Below are positions 1 to 9,738 of a stretch of 64,000 nucleotides of DNA, piece by piece. A model generated the notes under the pieces. The model worked only from the letters and a program-made list of their open reading frames with translations, searched no databases and was not told the origin of the DNA. Source of the DNA: Bacteroidota bacterium. Lineage in GTDB: Bacteria > Bacteroidota > Bacteroidia > Bacteroidales > Cfx3-03. Each line of letters opens with the position of its first letter. The first letter of the stretch is position 1. Position numbers and translations under genes: made by a program. Where the stretch lies: contig JACAUB010000001.1 in NCBI GenBank assembly GCA_013390605.1, forward strand, positions 5,122,754-5,186,753. Direction: 5' to 3'.

Positions 1-6
1 AATTAT

Positions 7-1035
7 TTAGAGTTGTTGATAATCAAAAGTAGGATATCCCTTCACTCCCTGGTTATTATAGAAACCAGTGAAGCGGAGTTTGTAATAATATCCTTTATTG
101 TCTTTAATGATAAACACTTGTTTAGGTCGCGGCAAATAGGTAACAGGCCCTTGTGTAGGATCACCACTCAACATCTTCCAATCGTAACCGATGAGGTCGT
201 TCGCTGTACTCAATTTCATGGTTGAGGCAGTTTGGTAGGTGACTTGCTCAAAAGTGTCCACAGTATCAATAGCAGCAAGACATCCTGCCGGATTTTGTAA
301 AACACCTGTTACTAAATAGGGGTAGGGTAGCCCACCAGGACCGGGGATAGAAGTGGTATATTGGGTGAATAATAGGTCCCAGCCTAATGTTGGTGGTTCT
401 GCTTGTAGAATGGATCCTGCATTATTCAGACTAACACGAACATAGTTTATGCCGATCTGTTTTGGAATGGTTAGTTGCTGTACATTGCTTCCATCCAGCT
501 CGGCAAAGATAATATGGTAGTTGCCTTGTGCATCAGGAGTGTCGATGATAAGCTTTTTATATCCTCGTGGAGCATAATGTTCATCCAGTCCTCGATCAAT
601 AACCAATACTTCTTTCTTGCTGAAAGGCGTTCCAGAGAGGGTGTACCATGTTCCGATAGCGTTACCTGCTAAAGATCCATCAGAGAGATCAAATTTCCAA
701 TCGAGGGTGGCAGTCTGGACGGGTACATTAATATCAGTACTTCCTGTATGGGCTACATGCATTGTTACTGAAGTATTTAGAATCACATTCCATCCATCAG
801 GGGTAGACTGGAAACCTAAATCCCAGTCAGATTTTCCGTTCTGAGAGACTATCTTGCCCTGATTCAGATTAAAATAGACCTGAACATGGTAGTCTTTAGT
901 CATTGGGATAACTGTTGAAGCAACGGCACCAGCCTGGTGTGCTGCTATTCGTGGATCCTCTTTAAAACATGATGTGGTTGCAAATAACAAGAGGATTATT
1001 GAACTATATAGGACCGTTTTTCTGAGCATTTTCAT
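7..1035 (-). CDS. HmuY-like lipoprotein
   Basis: A 342-residue lipoprotein. A hydrophobic signal is followed by a lipobox-like LLFATTSC, so it is predicted to be lipid-anchored on the outer membrane. The WDLGFQS motif early in the protein is typical of the HmuY family, heme-binding lipoproteins that hand heme to a TonB-dependent receptor. It lies 5 bp downstream of the receptor gene on the same strand, so the two are very probably one operon. The heme ligand is inferred from family and context; no ligand residues can be assigned from sequence alone, and some HmuY-like proteins bind other cargo. Confidence 0.75.
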   Translation of the reverse strand: MKMLRKTVLYSSIILLLFATTSCFKEDPRIAAHQAGAVASTVIPMTKDYHVQVYFNLNQGKIVSQNGKSDWDLGFQSTPDGWNVILNTSVTMHVAHTGSTDINVPVQTATLDWKFDLSDGSLAGNAIGTWYTLSGTPFSKKEVLVIDRGLDEHYAPRGYKKLIIDTPDAQGNYHIIFAELDGSNVQQLTIPKQIGINYVRVSLNNAGSILQAEPPTLGWDLLFTQYTTSIPGPGGLPYPYLVTGVLQNPAGCLAAIDTVDTFEQVTYQTASTMKLSTANDLIGYDWKMLSGDPTQGPVTYLPRPKQVFIIKDNKGYYYKLRFTGFYNNQGVKGYPTFDYQQL

Positions 1036-1039
1036 AAGA

Positions 1040-3148
1040 TTACTTTGTTAAATTCCAGACTAGTTGAATGAAAGCAGTTCTCCCCCAGGCTACATTGGTT
1101 TGATTGGCAGCACTGGTATGTACAGCACCTGGATCGGATCCAATACTCTTGACCTGTCTGACATCAAAGAGATTTTTTACACCTACAGAGGTTTCAAGTC
1201 GGCTATTGAACCATCTCTTTAGAGCAATCAGATCCATTAGGCTATAAGGATCAGTATATCCTTCTTTTAAGAGATTGTTGTCTTCGTAGAGGTAAGGTTG
1301 ATGACCATTATATTTATAATTTGCCGTAAAAGTTAATTGTGGTTTAGTCAAATTCCATGAAATCTCTCCATTGAAATCAACAGTCGATCTGAATTTTCCT
1401 GATACACCAACTAGCTCAGCAGAGTGATTCGCTTGTCCGGTTGTTCCAATACCTGCTTTTATCCGTAAGGCAGTTTTGTATTGCCAGCTTAAGGTGGTGA
1501 TCAATCCTCTGGTTTCGAAACGATCAATGTTTGTATAATTGTAAACATTCAGGCCTGTCTCTTTCAGCGTAATAATGTCATTGATGCGATTGTAGAAGAA
1601 TTTTCCTTCTAATTCGAGTAATCCATTCGATAGTTGGTAAACATAATTTATTGAAAGATTACCGTTGAGAGAGTGTTCGGGTTTTAGTAATACGTTTCCA
1701 TGGATGTCGTGATTAATGTCGACGAAGTCGAGGTAGAGTTCTTTTAGCGAAGGAGCTCTGAATCCCGAGGCCAGCGATCCCCGCAGCGTTAAAGGTGCTA
1801 AGGGATTGTATTTTACATTAAACGACCAAACCACAGGTGCTGTGTATCGGGTATTGTAAGCCGCACGTGCTCCGGGCTGAATTTCTAAACCGGGTAACAG
1901 TGTGTATTTGAGACTACTGAATAAGGCATAATCTTCGATAGAACGGAGATGATCTCCAATACGTTGACCATTTCCAGTTTCAATATTAATGTCGTAGCCC
2001 GATTGCCATGCCAGTTTCTTGTTAACCTGCCAGCTCCATTGACTTCGACTGGTCCATGCATTGAACGTTGTTGTGTCTTGGTCGCCTGCATTAGTGGTTA
2101 GGTTACGCGACAGGGTGGTCATATCTTTAAACCATGTATTTTTGATATGGTCATAACCCGACCAGGCAGCTGTAAATAAAATAGTATGGTTGTCGGCGGG
2201 TTTATACGTTGCCTCGGCAGATAATTGATAACGATCTGTCCTGAACTCGTTATCAAAAGCTTTCTCAAAATAAGGAGGAAGTAGCGCTCCTTTTCCCAAA
2301 AGCAATTCGTTGAAATATATACCGTTAACATTTAGTGTTAAACGGTTGGTTTTATACTGGTAACCAGCTGAAGTATTGATTTGTTCGCGTGGTTTCCATT
2401 GCTGTACACGACCACTATCTGCTGCTGACCATCCTCCGAAAAAGTTACGTCCGGCAGAAAAAGTGAATGCCTGATTGTTCTGTTTATAGGTAACTTGTCC
2501 ATCGATGTTATAAACGCCAATTGATTCATAGTAAGCTTTCGTACTGGCCGAAACACCATCTTTCTGGGCCGATTTCAGGGTGATAATGTTGATTACACCA
2601 GCCAGTGCATTACTACCATAGGCTACAGACATGGGGCCTTCAATAATTTCGATATGATCGACCTGTTGAAGGGTTATCTGGCTAAGATCGATAGAGCCAT
2701 TCATACGTCCAATCACAGGAATACCATCGATCAGAAATTTAATGTGCTCTCCAGAGAGGCCTGCCAGACTCATTCCTGTGCCTAATGTGGCATCTTGTGT
2801 GAGGCGAATATTCAACTCACTCTTTAATAAGTCACCCAGTGTATTAGCCGCCCGTTCGTTTATTTGTTGTCGACTTAATACTTTTACATTATAGATCGAC
2901 CGGTCTTTACGGGTTGGCAGAAACTGTCCTGTTACTACTATCGGATTTAAATCAATAGTCCTTAGTGGCGTTTCGTATATTTGTTGGTTTTTGAGCGTGT
3001 CTTTTTGCAGTGATACACTATTCTGCGTTGTTGATTGAGCCGAACTATTTACAGTAAGTTCGGTTAGAAAAAGACATACAATAAGGATGGTCATGAATGA
3101 TCGATGACCAACAGGGTTGATTTTATTTAGGTTAATGTGATTAAACAT
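1040..3148 (-). CDS. TonB-dependent outer-membrane receptor (HmuR/BtuB-like)
   Basis: Outer-membrane active transporter with an N-terminal signal (hydrophobic SFMTILIVCLFLTELTV), a plug domain (VVTGQFLPTRKDRSIYNV, then IKFLIDGIPV and the VDHIEIIEGPMSVAYGSNALAGVINIIT block) and a long C-terminal 22-strand-type barrel (GFRAPSLKELYLDF, GVKNLFDVRQV). An upstream in-frame ATG at 3214 exists, but the Met at 3148 (MFNHINL) directly precedes the signal-like stretch and is preferred. It is flanked by the HmuY-like lipoprotein gene downstream and a His-rich small protein upstream, all on one strand. Heme or a chelated metal is the likely cargo by context. Confidence 0.9.
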   Translation of the reverse strand: MFNHINLNKINPVGHRSFMTILIVCLFLTELTVNSSAQSTTQNSVSLQKDTLKNQQIYETPLRTIDLNPIVVTGQFLPTRKDRSIYNVKVLSRQQINERAANTLGDLLKSELNIRLTQDATLGTGMSLAGLSGEHIKFLIDGIPVIGRMNGSIDLSQITLQQVDHIEIIEGPMSVAYGSNALAGVINIITLKSAQKDGVSASTKAYYESIGVYNIDGQVTYKQNNQAFTFSAGRNFFGGWSAADSGRVQQWKPREQINTSAGYQYKTNRLTLNVNGIYFNELLLGKGALLPPYFEKAFDNEFRTDRYQLSAEATYKPADNHTILFTAAWSGYDHIKNTWFKDMTTLSRNLTTNAGDQDTTTFNAWTSRSQWSWQVNKKLAWQSGYDINIETGNGQRIGDHLRSIEDYALFSSLKYTLLPGLEIQPGARAAYNTRYTAPVVWSFNVKYNPLAPLTLRGSLASGFRAPSLKELYLDFVDINHDIHGNVLLKPEHSLNGNLSINYVYQLSNGLLELEGKFFYNRINDIITLKETGLNVYNYTNIDRFETRGLITTLSWQYKTALRIKAGIGTTGQANHSAELVGVSGKFRSTVDFNGEISWNLTKPQLTFTANYKYNGHQPYLYEDNNLLKEGYTDPYSLMDLIALKRWFNSRLETSVGVKNLFDVRQVKSIGSDPGAVHTSAANQTNVAWGRTAFIQLVWNLTK

Positions 3149-3294
3149 GCTGTTGCATTTTAATAATATAAGAAATGATTGACATAATATGACTGTGCAT
3201 AGCCATGATGCCAAAATGCATGATATACAATATTATTGCTTCACAGAACTAGTGTGTAGCAAAATAGAGAATGAAAATAAATAAAATGAGAGGA

Positions 3295-3663
3295 TTAGAT
3301 AAAAGGAGGAGCCCTAAGCGATTGACTATAACCCAAATAGGACGTAGGGGTTTGCTCTTGTTGCTGATAAGATAAACAAACAGGAGGAATAAAAGGCTGA
3401 AAAGATAAAGAAGAACAGGGTGCTATTATTCCATCATGGTTTGGTACTTGTGAATCATCTCCATGATGATGATTCGAAACGGTATATAAGTACTTCTGTT
3501 TGTTGCTACTACAAACCATATCCTGCGGCAGAAGCGGCTTATGAAAGATATGGTGCATGTGAAAATTGAACAAAGCGCCAACATAGACTCCGAAAATATT
3601 CAGCGCCACAAAGAATGCAATTGTCTTTAGCAGTTTGTTGGATTTACACATATTTCTATTCAA
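3295..3663 (-). CDS. His-rich small membrane-anchored protein
   Basis: A 122-residue protein with one N-terminal hydrophobic segment (about residues 12-32, IAFFVALNIFGVYVGAL) followed immediately by the His cluster FHMHHIFHKP and later SNHHHGDDSQVPNHD. The rest is polar and low in complexity. I do not recognise a named family. The position at the head of the TonB receptor/HmuY operon and the density of histidines suggest metal or heme handling in the periplasm, but this is inference. A Bacteroidota-type -7 box lies 8 bp upstream of its ATG. Confidence 0.6.
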   Translation of the reverse strand: MNRNMCKSNKLLKTIAFFVALNIFGVYVGALFNFHMHHIFHKPLLPQDMVCSSNKQKYLYTVSNHHHGDDSQVPNHDGIIAPCSSLSFQPFIPPVCLSYQQQEQTPTSYLGYSQSLRAPPFI

Positions 3664-3670
3664 TTCGTTG

Positions 3671-3678
3671 CAAATATA
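3671..3678 (-). promoter_or_regulatory. Candidate -7 box of the uptake operon
   Basis: Read on the minus strand this is TATATTTG, matching the Bacteroidota -7 consensus TAnnTTTG. It sits just upstream of the His-rich protein gene and would drive the whole three-gene operon. No clear -33 TTTG was found, and the leader would be very short. Confidence 0.4.
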
Positions 3679-3792
3679 ATTTAATTCGTGTTGTTATTAT
3701 TTAAACAGTGCCTATATAGAATGGTTTTATGAATTTTTTATAATTATTGAAAAGTAGAATCTGTCAAAATAATTAGACTTCAAATTATTCCC

Positions 3793-3800
3793 TACCTTTG
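3793..3800 (+). promoter_or_regulatory. Candidate -7 box upstream of corA-like gene
   Basis: TACCTTTG matches the TAnnTTTG consensus and lies 60 bp before the ATG of the CorA-family gene. A convincing -33 element was not found. Confidence 0.45.
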
Positions 3801-3859
3801 CGATAGTTGCTTGTTATTGAAAATAATATAGAAAAATTCAGCAGTAATCAGGATCACCT

Positions 3860-4768
3860 ATGATTGAGACTATCAAAATAAAATCATTAAACTGGCATCA
3901 TATCCTAGATCCTAATGATGATGATTTTCAATTTCTAAGAGATACTTATCACTTTCATCCGTTGGATATTGAGGATTGTAGAAGCGTAAATCAACGACCC
4001 AAAATAGATATTTATCCGGAATATTATTTTCTGATTTTACACTTTCCTAATTTTGATCGTTGGAATCGTTTTTTAAAGACGCGTGAGGTGAAAGTATTCT
4101 GGGGAACAGATTTTATCATCACTATTGGCCAGTCACATTGGGTTGTAAAAGATCTGTTTAATAGTGCAAAAGAACTATCTGATATTCACGGAGTGCTGAA
4201 AGTTGAGAGCAGTGATGCTTTGTTATATAAAATTTTAGAACATCTGATGATTGAAACTTTTGCTTTGATCAAAAAGATAGGAATAGAGGTTGAACTTATA
4301 AATCGTGACCTGTTTAATACCAGAGCAGAAAAGACTATTGAACGTATTTCGTTGACCAGAAGGAATATTATCCTGATCAATACTATTTTTAAACCTCAAT
4401 TGAAATTATTCCAGAAATTTGAATCGGGAGAGATATCCGGTTTCCAAGAGAACATGAATGATTACTGGGGTAATATTTTAGATTACTATCAGAAGATGTG
4501 GGACATGATTGAAGATTACGAAGAGATGATAGAGGGGCTCTCTAAAACGTTCGATTCGTTACAGACCAATAGAACCAATGAGATTATTAAGGTGCTTACT
4601 TTTTTCTCGTCGATTATGCTACCATTAACATTGATCACGAGTTTGTACGGGATGAACATTAAGCTTCCATATCAGGAAGACCCACACTCTTTTTTATATC
4701 TGGCAGGGATTAGTATTCTTATAGTTTTTGGGCTACTATACTATTTTAAACGCCGAAAGTGGTTATAA
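3860..4768 (+). CDS. corA: CorA-family divalent cation transporter
   Basis: A 302-residue member of the CorA family, which forms pentameric inner-membrane channels for Mg2+ or Co2+ (some members export Zn2+). A long soluble, largely helical N-terminal domain (to about residue 240) is followed by two C-terminal membrane segments. The family signature YGMN (in TSLYGMNIKLPYQED) sits at the end of the first membrane helix, as expected, and the protein ends in basic residues (YFKRRKWL), consistent with a cytoplasmic C-terminus. Length fits the family. Substrate cannot be fixed from sequence. It is followed after about 80 bp by asnS. Confidence 0.92.
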   Translation: MIETIKIKSLNWHHILDPNDDDFQFLRDTYHFHPLDIEDCRSVNQRPKIDIYPEYYFLILHFPNFDRWNRFLKTREVKVFWGTDFIITIGQSHWVVKDLFNSAKELSDIHGVLKVESSDALLYKILEHLMIETFALIKKIGIEVELINRDLFNTRAEKTIERISLTRRNIILINTIFKPQLKLFQKFESGEISGFQENMNDYWGNILDYYQKMWDMIEDYEEMIEGLSKTFDSLQTNRTNEIIKVLTFFSSIMLPLTLITSLYGMNIKLPYQEDPHSFLYLAGISILIVFGLLYYFKRRKWL

Positions 4769-4850
4769 ATCACTATTCTTCTGTAACCTTTACCTTTCTG
4801 GCTTGATAATACGGCGAAAAAGTCGTTTTTTTGCAAAAAACTATTTTAGG

Positions 4851-6248
4851 ATGGAAACGATGAAGAGAACTAAAATCCGTGAACTCCTTGCCTCAAAGGA
4901 AATAGGTAAAGAGGTTAATGTAAAAGGTTGGGTTAGAACAAAGCGTGGTAATAAGAATGTTGCTTTTATTGCCCTGAATGATGGATCTACTATTCATAGC
5001 ATTCAAATTGTTATTGATGTTGCCGGTTTTAATCCGGATGATCTTAAACTTGTTACTACCGGTGCCTGCATTAATGTTAACGGTATTTTGGTTGAATCAC
5101 AAGGATCCGGCCAGGCTGTGGAAATTCAGGCAACGACGCTTGAGGTTTATGGTACCGCTGATGCAGATACTTATCCGCTTCAAAAGAAGGGACATACACT
5201 TGAGTTTCTTCGCGAGATAGCACATCTTCGTCCACGTACGAACACCTTTGGTGCTGTGCTTAGAGTGCGTCATAATATGGCATATGCTATTCATAAATAT
5301 TATAATGATCGTGGATTCGTCTATCTTCACACACCCATCATCACTGGATCGGATGCTGAAGGTGCCGGAGCGATGTTTAAGGTAACTGCGCTTGATCTGG
5401 ATAATCTTCCTCGTACTGAAGAGGGTGCTATTAATTATAAAGAAGATTTCTTTGGTAAAAGCACTAATCTAACCGTTTCGGGTCAGCTCGAAGGTGAGTT
5501 GGGTGCTATGGCTTTATCAGAAATCTATACTTTTGGACCTACATTCAGGGCAGAAAATTCAAATACACCTCGCCACCTTGCTGAGTTCTGGATGATAGAA
5601 CCTGAAATGGCTTTCTATGATATCAAAGATAACATGGATTTGGCTGAAGATTTTATCAAATACTTAGTTAAATATGCTCTTGAAAACTGTAAGGATGACC
5701 TTGAGTTTTTAAATAAGATGTATGATAACGAGTTGATAGAGCGTTTGACATTTGTGACCAATAATGCATTTAAAAGATTAACTTATACAGAGGCTGTTGA
5801 AATTCTTCTTGCTTCGGGACAGAAATTTGAGTTTCCTGTTGCATGGGGTATTGATTTACAAAGCGAGCACGAACGTTACCTTGTTGAAAAAGTGTTTAAC
5901 TGTCCGGTTATCCTGACCGATTATCCAAAAGAGATCAAAGCATTCTACATGAAGCAGAATGAAGATGGAAAAACGGTAAGAGCAATGGATGTATTATTTC
6001 CAAAGATTGGAGAAATTATCGGTGGCTCGCAACGTGAGGAAAACTATGATAAACTACTTGCGCGTATTCAGGAACTACATATTCCTGAGAAAGATATGTG
6101 GTGGTATTTAGATACCCGTAGATTTGGAGCTGCTCCACATAGCGGCTTTGGGCTTGGTTTTGAGCGCTTAATATTGTTTGTTACAGGTATGGCGAATATT
6201 AGGGATGTTATTCCTTTCCCAAGAACGCCGCAGAATGCAGAGTTTTAA
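4851..6248 (+). CDS. asnS: Asparaginyl-tRNA synthetase
   Basis: Class II aminoacyl-tRNA synthetase that charges tRNA-Asn. An N-terminal OB-fold (VNVKGWVRTKRG) binds the anticodon. The catalytic domain shows motif 2 (FRAENSNTPRHLAEFWMIEPE) and motif 3 (GFGLGFERLILFVTG). The NTPRHLAEF context and length of about 465 residues are typical of AsnS rather than AspS. The reading frame extends upstream to 4728 over the end of corA, but homology starts at METMKRTKIRELL, so the ATG at 4851 is chosen; 4860 is an alternative. Confidence 0.95.
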   Translation: METMKRTKIRELLASKEIGKEVNVKGWVRTKRGNKNVAFIALNDGSTIHSIQIVIDVAGFNPDDLKLVTTGACINVNGILVESQGSGQAVEIQATTLEVYGTADADTYPLQKKGHTLEFLREIAHLRPRTNTFGAVLRVRHNMAYAIHKYYNDRGFVYLHTPIITGSDAEGAGAMFKVTALDLDNLPRTEEGAINYKEDFFGKSTNLTVSGQLEGELGAMALSEIYTFGPTFRAENSNTPRHLAEFWMIEPEMAFYDIKDNMDLAEDFIKYLVKYALENCKDDLEFLNKMYDNELIERLTFVTNNAFKRLTYTEAVEILLASGQKFEFPVAWGIDLQSEHERYLVEKVFNCPVILTDYPKEIKAFYMKQNEDGKTVRAMDVLFPKIGEIIGGSQREENYDKLLARIQELHIPEKDMWWYLDTRRFGAAPHSGFGLGFERLILFVTGMANIRDVIPFPRTPQNAEF

Positions 6249-6265
6249 TTATATTTGTAAAGCTT

Positions 6266-6307
6266 CTCACAATAATCAGGCCCTTTTTTTGTTTTGATTA
6301 TTGTGAG
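6266..6307. terminator. 13-bp inverted repeat between asnS and rpoN
   Basis: Arms CTCACAATAATCA (6266-6278) and TGATTATTGTGAG (6295-6307) are perfect complements around a T-rich loop. It probably terminates asnS or attenuates read-through into rpoN. The T-run lies in the loop rather than after the stem, so it is not a textbook intrinsic terminator. Confidence 0.5.
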
Positions 6308-6330
6308 TTGATTAAACCTAAGACTATTAT

Positions 6331-7776
6331 ATGCTGAATCAACGGCTCCAACAAAAGTTACTCCAGAAGCTATCACCTCAACAGATCTTATTAATTAAGC
6401 TGTTGCAGGTACCTACTATTGCTTTGGAGCAGCGAATTAAGCAGGAAATTGAAGAAAATCCTGCACTGGAGGAGCTTGATGAAGACTATGAAGAGCCCCA
6501 AACCGATAATGAACTGGACGATGATGTTGAGGATTCTAATGATGATGAATTCGATATTACCGACTATGTAGATGAAGACGATATTCCTGATTATCGGTTG
6601 AATACAAATAATTCGAGTCAGGATGATGAGTATAGGGAGATGCCTTTTGTTTCGGGAATCTCTTTTCAGGAGAATTTAATTGAACAACTTGGACTTAGGA
6701 TTCTTGATGAACGCACTTATCTGATTGCCCTTAATATTGTAGGAAATTTGGATGATGCCGGTTATCTGGGGCGTGAGTTAAATGCTATGATTGACGATCT
6801 GGCTTTTTCTCAGAATATTCATACCACCAAAGAGGAGCTGAATGCAATTCTGAAAATTGTACAGGATTTAGATCCGGCAGGTATAGGTGCTCGTACTTTA
6901 CAAGAGTGCTTGATTCTTCAATTACAACGAAAGGTACAAACGCCTATCGTAGTGATGGCTACTAATATCTTGACACGCTATTTTGATGAGTTTACCCGTA
7001 AACATTACGATAAAATTATCAAGAAAGCACATATAAAAGAAGATCAATTAAAGGCTTCAATTGAAGAGATTTTAAAACTAAACCCTAAACCGGGTGGTTC
7101 GTTAAGCGATACAGGAAGAGGTAATCATTACATTATGCCCGACTTTATCGTGAATACCAAGGAGGGCATCCTTGATCTGCAATTAAATTCGAAGAATACG
7201 CCTGAACTCAGACTTAGTCGTACTTACACTGATATGTTAGAGACTTATGCTGAAAGCCGTAGTAAGAATACGGCTCAGAAAGAGGCCCTTTCATTTATAA
7301 AACAAAAAATCGATTCAGCTAAGTGGTTTATTGATGCAATTAAGCAACGTCAGAATACGTTGTATCTCACCATGAATGCCATCATGAAATATCAGAAGGA
7401 ATATTTTTTAACGGGTGATGAGACTAAACTCAGACCCATGATTCTGAAAGATATTGCCGAAATAGTTAATCTCGATATCTCAACCATCTCACGGGTAGCT
7501 AATAGTAAATATGTTCAAACCCCTTTTGGTACGTTCCTCTTAAAAAGTTTTTTCTCCGAATCTATGCAAACCGACTCGGGGGAGGAAGTTTCAACACGTG
7601 AGATTAAAAAAATTCTTTCTGATTGTATTTCAAACGAACAGAAGCATAAACCTTTAACGGATGAACAGTTAACTGATATTCTCCGTGATAAGGGATATAA
7701 TATTGCTCGCAGAACGGTAGCGAAGTATCGTGAACTGCTAAATATTCCTGTTGCCCGTCTGCGTAAAGAACTCTAA
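6331..7776 (+). CDS. rpoN: RNA polymerase sigma-54 factor
   Basis: Sigma-54 with its three regions. Region I is Gln/Leu-rich (MLNQRLQQKLLQKLSPQQILLIKLLQVP) and contacts activators. Region II is acidic (about residues 45-95, rich in Asp and Glu). Region III holds the core-binding and DNA-binding domains and ends with the RpoN box, here ARRTVAKYRE, which reads the -24 promoter element. Length of 481 residues is normal. Its partner activator is plausibly the sigma-54-dependent response regulator at 26902-28245. Confidence 0.96.
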   Translation: MLNQRLQQKLLQKLSPQQILLIKLLQVPTIALEQRIKQEIEENPALEELDEDYEEPQTDNELDDDVEDSNDDEFDITDYVDEDDIPDYRLNTNNSSQDDEYREMPFVSGISFQENLIEQLGLRILDERTYLIALNIVGNLDDAGYLGRELNAMIDDLAFSQNIHTTKEELNAILKIVQDLDPAGIGARTLQECLILQLQRKVQTPIVVMATNILTRYFDEFTRKHYDKIIKKAHIKEDQLKASIEEILKLNPKPGGSLSDTGRGNHYIMPDFIVNTKEGILDLQLNSKNTPELRLSRTYTDMLETYAESRSKNTAQKEALSFIKQKIDSAKWFIDAIKQRQNTLYLTMNAIMKYQKEYFLTGDETKLRPMILKDIAEIVNLDISTISRVANSKYVQTPFGTFLLKSFFSESMQTDSGEEVSTREIKKILSDCISNEQKHKPLTDEQLTDILRDKGYNIARRTVAKYRELLNIPVARLRKEL

Positions 7777-7780
7777 AAAT

Positions 7781-8398
7781 ATGGAAAAACGAATTGCTTC
7801 CGGTATATCTATTATACTGCACCCCTTTTTTATCCCTTCCTTTGTAATGCTTGCTTTGCTTAATCTCAATGTCTTTATGGCCTTTGTTATTCCACTCAGT
7901 ATTCGTTTATGGATACAGGGAATGATTTTTGTTTTAACCTTTGCCATGCCTACGGTCATGATTTTCTTTCTGCATAGAGCAAAAATTATCTCCTCTTTCT
8001 ATATGGAAAATCGCTCTGATAGGTTCTATCCATTAATAATGACGGGTGTTTTCTGGGGAATGGCTTATTATTTATTGAGCAGAACCGGACTACCTGTGCT
8101 TTATTATGAATTTTTATTAGGAGGTTTAGCTGCAATTATCGTTGCAACTGTAGTCAATCATTTTTGGAAGATCAGTATCCACATGTTGGGTATGGGTGGG
8201 CTTACCGGTGTATTCTTAGGGATGTCATTCCGGTTAGGAATGGATATTTTTCCTCTGATTGCAGCGTCAATATTGTTTTCAGGGTTGGCAGGATATTCCC
8301 GTATAAAATTAAACTCCCACAGCCCTTCGCAAGTATATACCGGCTATGGTGTGGGAGCTTTTTTAATGGTAATAGTTTATTTACTTCCTCTTATTTAA
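7781..8398 (+). CDS. Multi-pass membrane protein, PAP2-like
   Basis: About 205 residues with five or six hydrophobic segments (LHPFFIPSFVMLALLNLNV, LWIQGMIFVLTFAMPTVMIFF, FWGMAYYLLS, LGGLAAIIVATVVNHFWKIS, LIAASILFSGLAGYSRIKL, GVGAFLMVIVYLLP). The HFWKISIHMLGMGGLTG region with its His residues resembles the C-terminal half of PAP2-type phosphatases found next to rpoN in Bacteroidota, but the classical phosphatase motifs are incomplete. A longer frame overlaps the end of rpoN; the ATG at 7781 is just after the rpoN stop and starts the conserved part. Translational coupling with rpoN is likely. Confidence 0.6.
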   Translation: MEKRIASGISIILHPFFIPSFVMLALLNLNVFMAFVIPLSIRLWIQGMIFVLTFAMPTVMIFFLHRAKIISSFYMENRSDRFYPLIMTGVFWGMAYYLLSRTGLPVLYYEFLLGGLAAIIVATVVNHFWKISIHMLGMGGLTGVFLGMSFRLGMDIFPLIAASILFSGLAGYSRIKLNSHSPSQVYTGYGVGAFLMVIVYLLPLI

Positions 8399-9119
8399 AA
8401 GGACGTAACGAAATACCTAATGAAATAGGATAAATATCAGGACCAAGACCGTCTTTGTAGACTTTCGATAATTGATAATAACCATTGAATAATAAAATTC
8501 CGTATCCTATGGAAAATGTTGCTCCATAACGGGTAGCATCCATATTACGAGTAGTTGCCTGTTTAAACTTGAGATTTCCAAGCTTATCATTGACATCATC
8601 GCCTACATATTTTGTATGGGCACCTAATAATAAACCAAACTTCATACCTGCAGCTGCTCTGAATCCGCCTTTATGATATCTGAATTCTATCGGAGCGTCT
8701 AGATAAGTAAAGACCTGTTTGTTTTTCTTGTATGAAACAGTAGCCAGATTATCTGTTGTCTTAACAGGAATCTTATAGTAATATGTTTCATAAACACCAC
8801 TGGCATTCTTTCTGTAACCGATGAAATTATCGTTATAGAAGTTTTCAGAAGTCAATCCTAAACCATAAGAGTAACTCCAAGGTGTTTTCTTTTCGCCTAA
8901 TGGGTTATCTATCGTGATATAGAAACTAATTCCCGGATTTATCTTACCTGGCTTAATCGTGTCGTTGCCACCTTTCCAGACATCGGAAAATAAATCTATA
9001 CGGGTGGTCAATCGTTTAAGAATACTAACCTTGCCGTCCTGACCAGAAGGTATCGCTCCGTCCTGTGCATAGGCCATTGCGGTAGTAAATAATAGAATAA
9101 TTAAAAGTACTTTTTTCAT
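8391..9119 (-). CDS. Outer-membrane beta-barrel protein, function unknown
   Basis: A signal peptide (MKKVLLIILLFTTAMAYAQ) is followed by about 225 residues of alternating hydrophobic/aromatic strands, with repeated FSIGYGILLFNGYYQ-like segments and a C-terminal aromatic ending (GISLRPFK). This is consistent with a small eight-strand-type barrel. The frame continues to an ATG at 9158 but the signal peptide starts at 9119. Its 3' end overlaps the 3' end of the convergent membrane-protein gene by 8 bp. No specific function can be assigned. Confidence 0.7.
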   Translation of the reverse strand: MKKVLLIILLFTTAMAYAQDGAIPSGQDGKVSILKRLTTRIDLFSDVWKGGNDTIKPGKINPGISFYITIDNPLGEKKTPWSYSYGLGLTSENFYNDNFIGYRKNASGVYETYYYKIPVKTTDNLATVSYKKNKQVFTYLDAPIEFRYHKGGFRAAAGMKFGLLLGAHTKYVGDDVNDKLGNLKFKQATTRNMDATRYGATFSIGYGILLFNGYYQLSKVYKDGLGPDIYPISLGISLRPFK

Positions 9120-9139
9120 AGAAAGCGGTTTATCGTTGT

Positions 9140-9147
9140 CAAAAATA
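9140..9147 (-). promoter_or_regulatory. Candidate -7 box of the barrel-protein gene
   Basis: Read on the minus strand this is TATTTTTG, a match to TAnnTTTG, 20 bp upstream of the chosen ATG. This supports starting the gene at 9119 rather than 9158. Confidence 0.5.
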
Positions 9148-9738
9148 CAAAAATTCATGGTTAATATTTAAATTTCAATCAGATGAAGTAATACAGTTTG
9201 GAATTTTTAACACAATTTAGCGTTTGAGTGGCTCTTTGTCAGAATATTGGCATTTTATATTTATGCTCAATATTTTTAATACCAATGTAAGAAACCACTT
9301 ACCTGTAAGCCGATTCTAATAAATATACCAATACCATACCGTTGATAAATAAATATTTAAGGCCTTATTGCGGTTCACCCATTTATTGTACATTACAATC
9401 TGAAGAAAAATATAATTCATGTTGTATTGTCAATCGTTGATATTACAGTTTTTGAAGTTCTACAGTAATTATTTTTCGGCTATACTTATTCGTCATTCTA
9501 TATTTCTGAACAACTAACCATTTTTGTCCTATAATATCAGATACCTTCATTATGAAATTTTTATTTTATTCATGGATTCGTTAAACTATTCTGAGCGAAA
9601 TGGTATCAATCGAAAAAGCTGGAAATATTCACATTTCTCACTCCTAATATTCAGTAACAATGAGGGTATAATGGTCCTCTCATCAAGAATAAGTTCCAAT
9701 TGCCTTCACCATGATTTCGCTATGTCTCCCGCTATATA

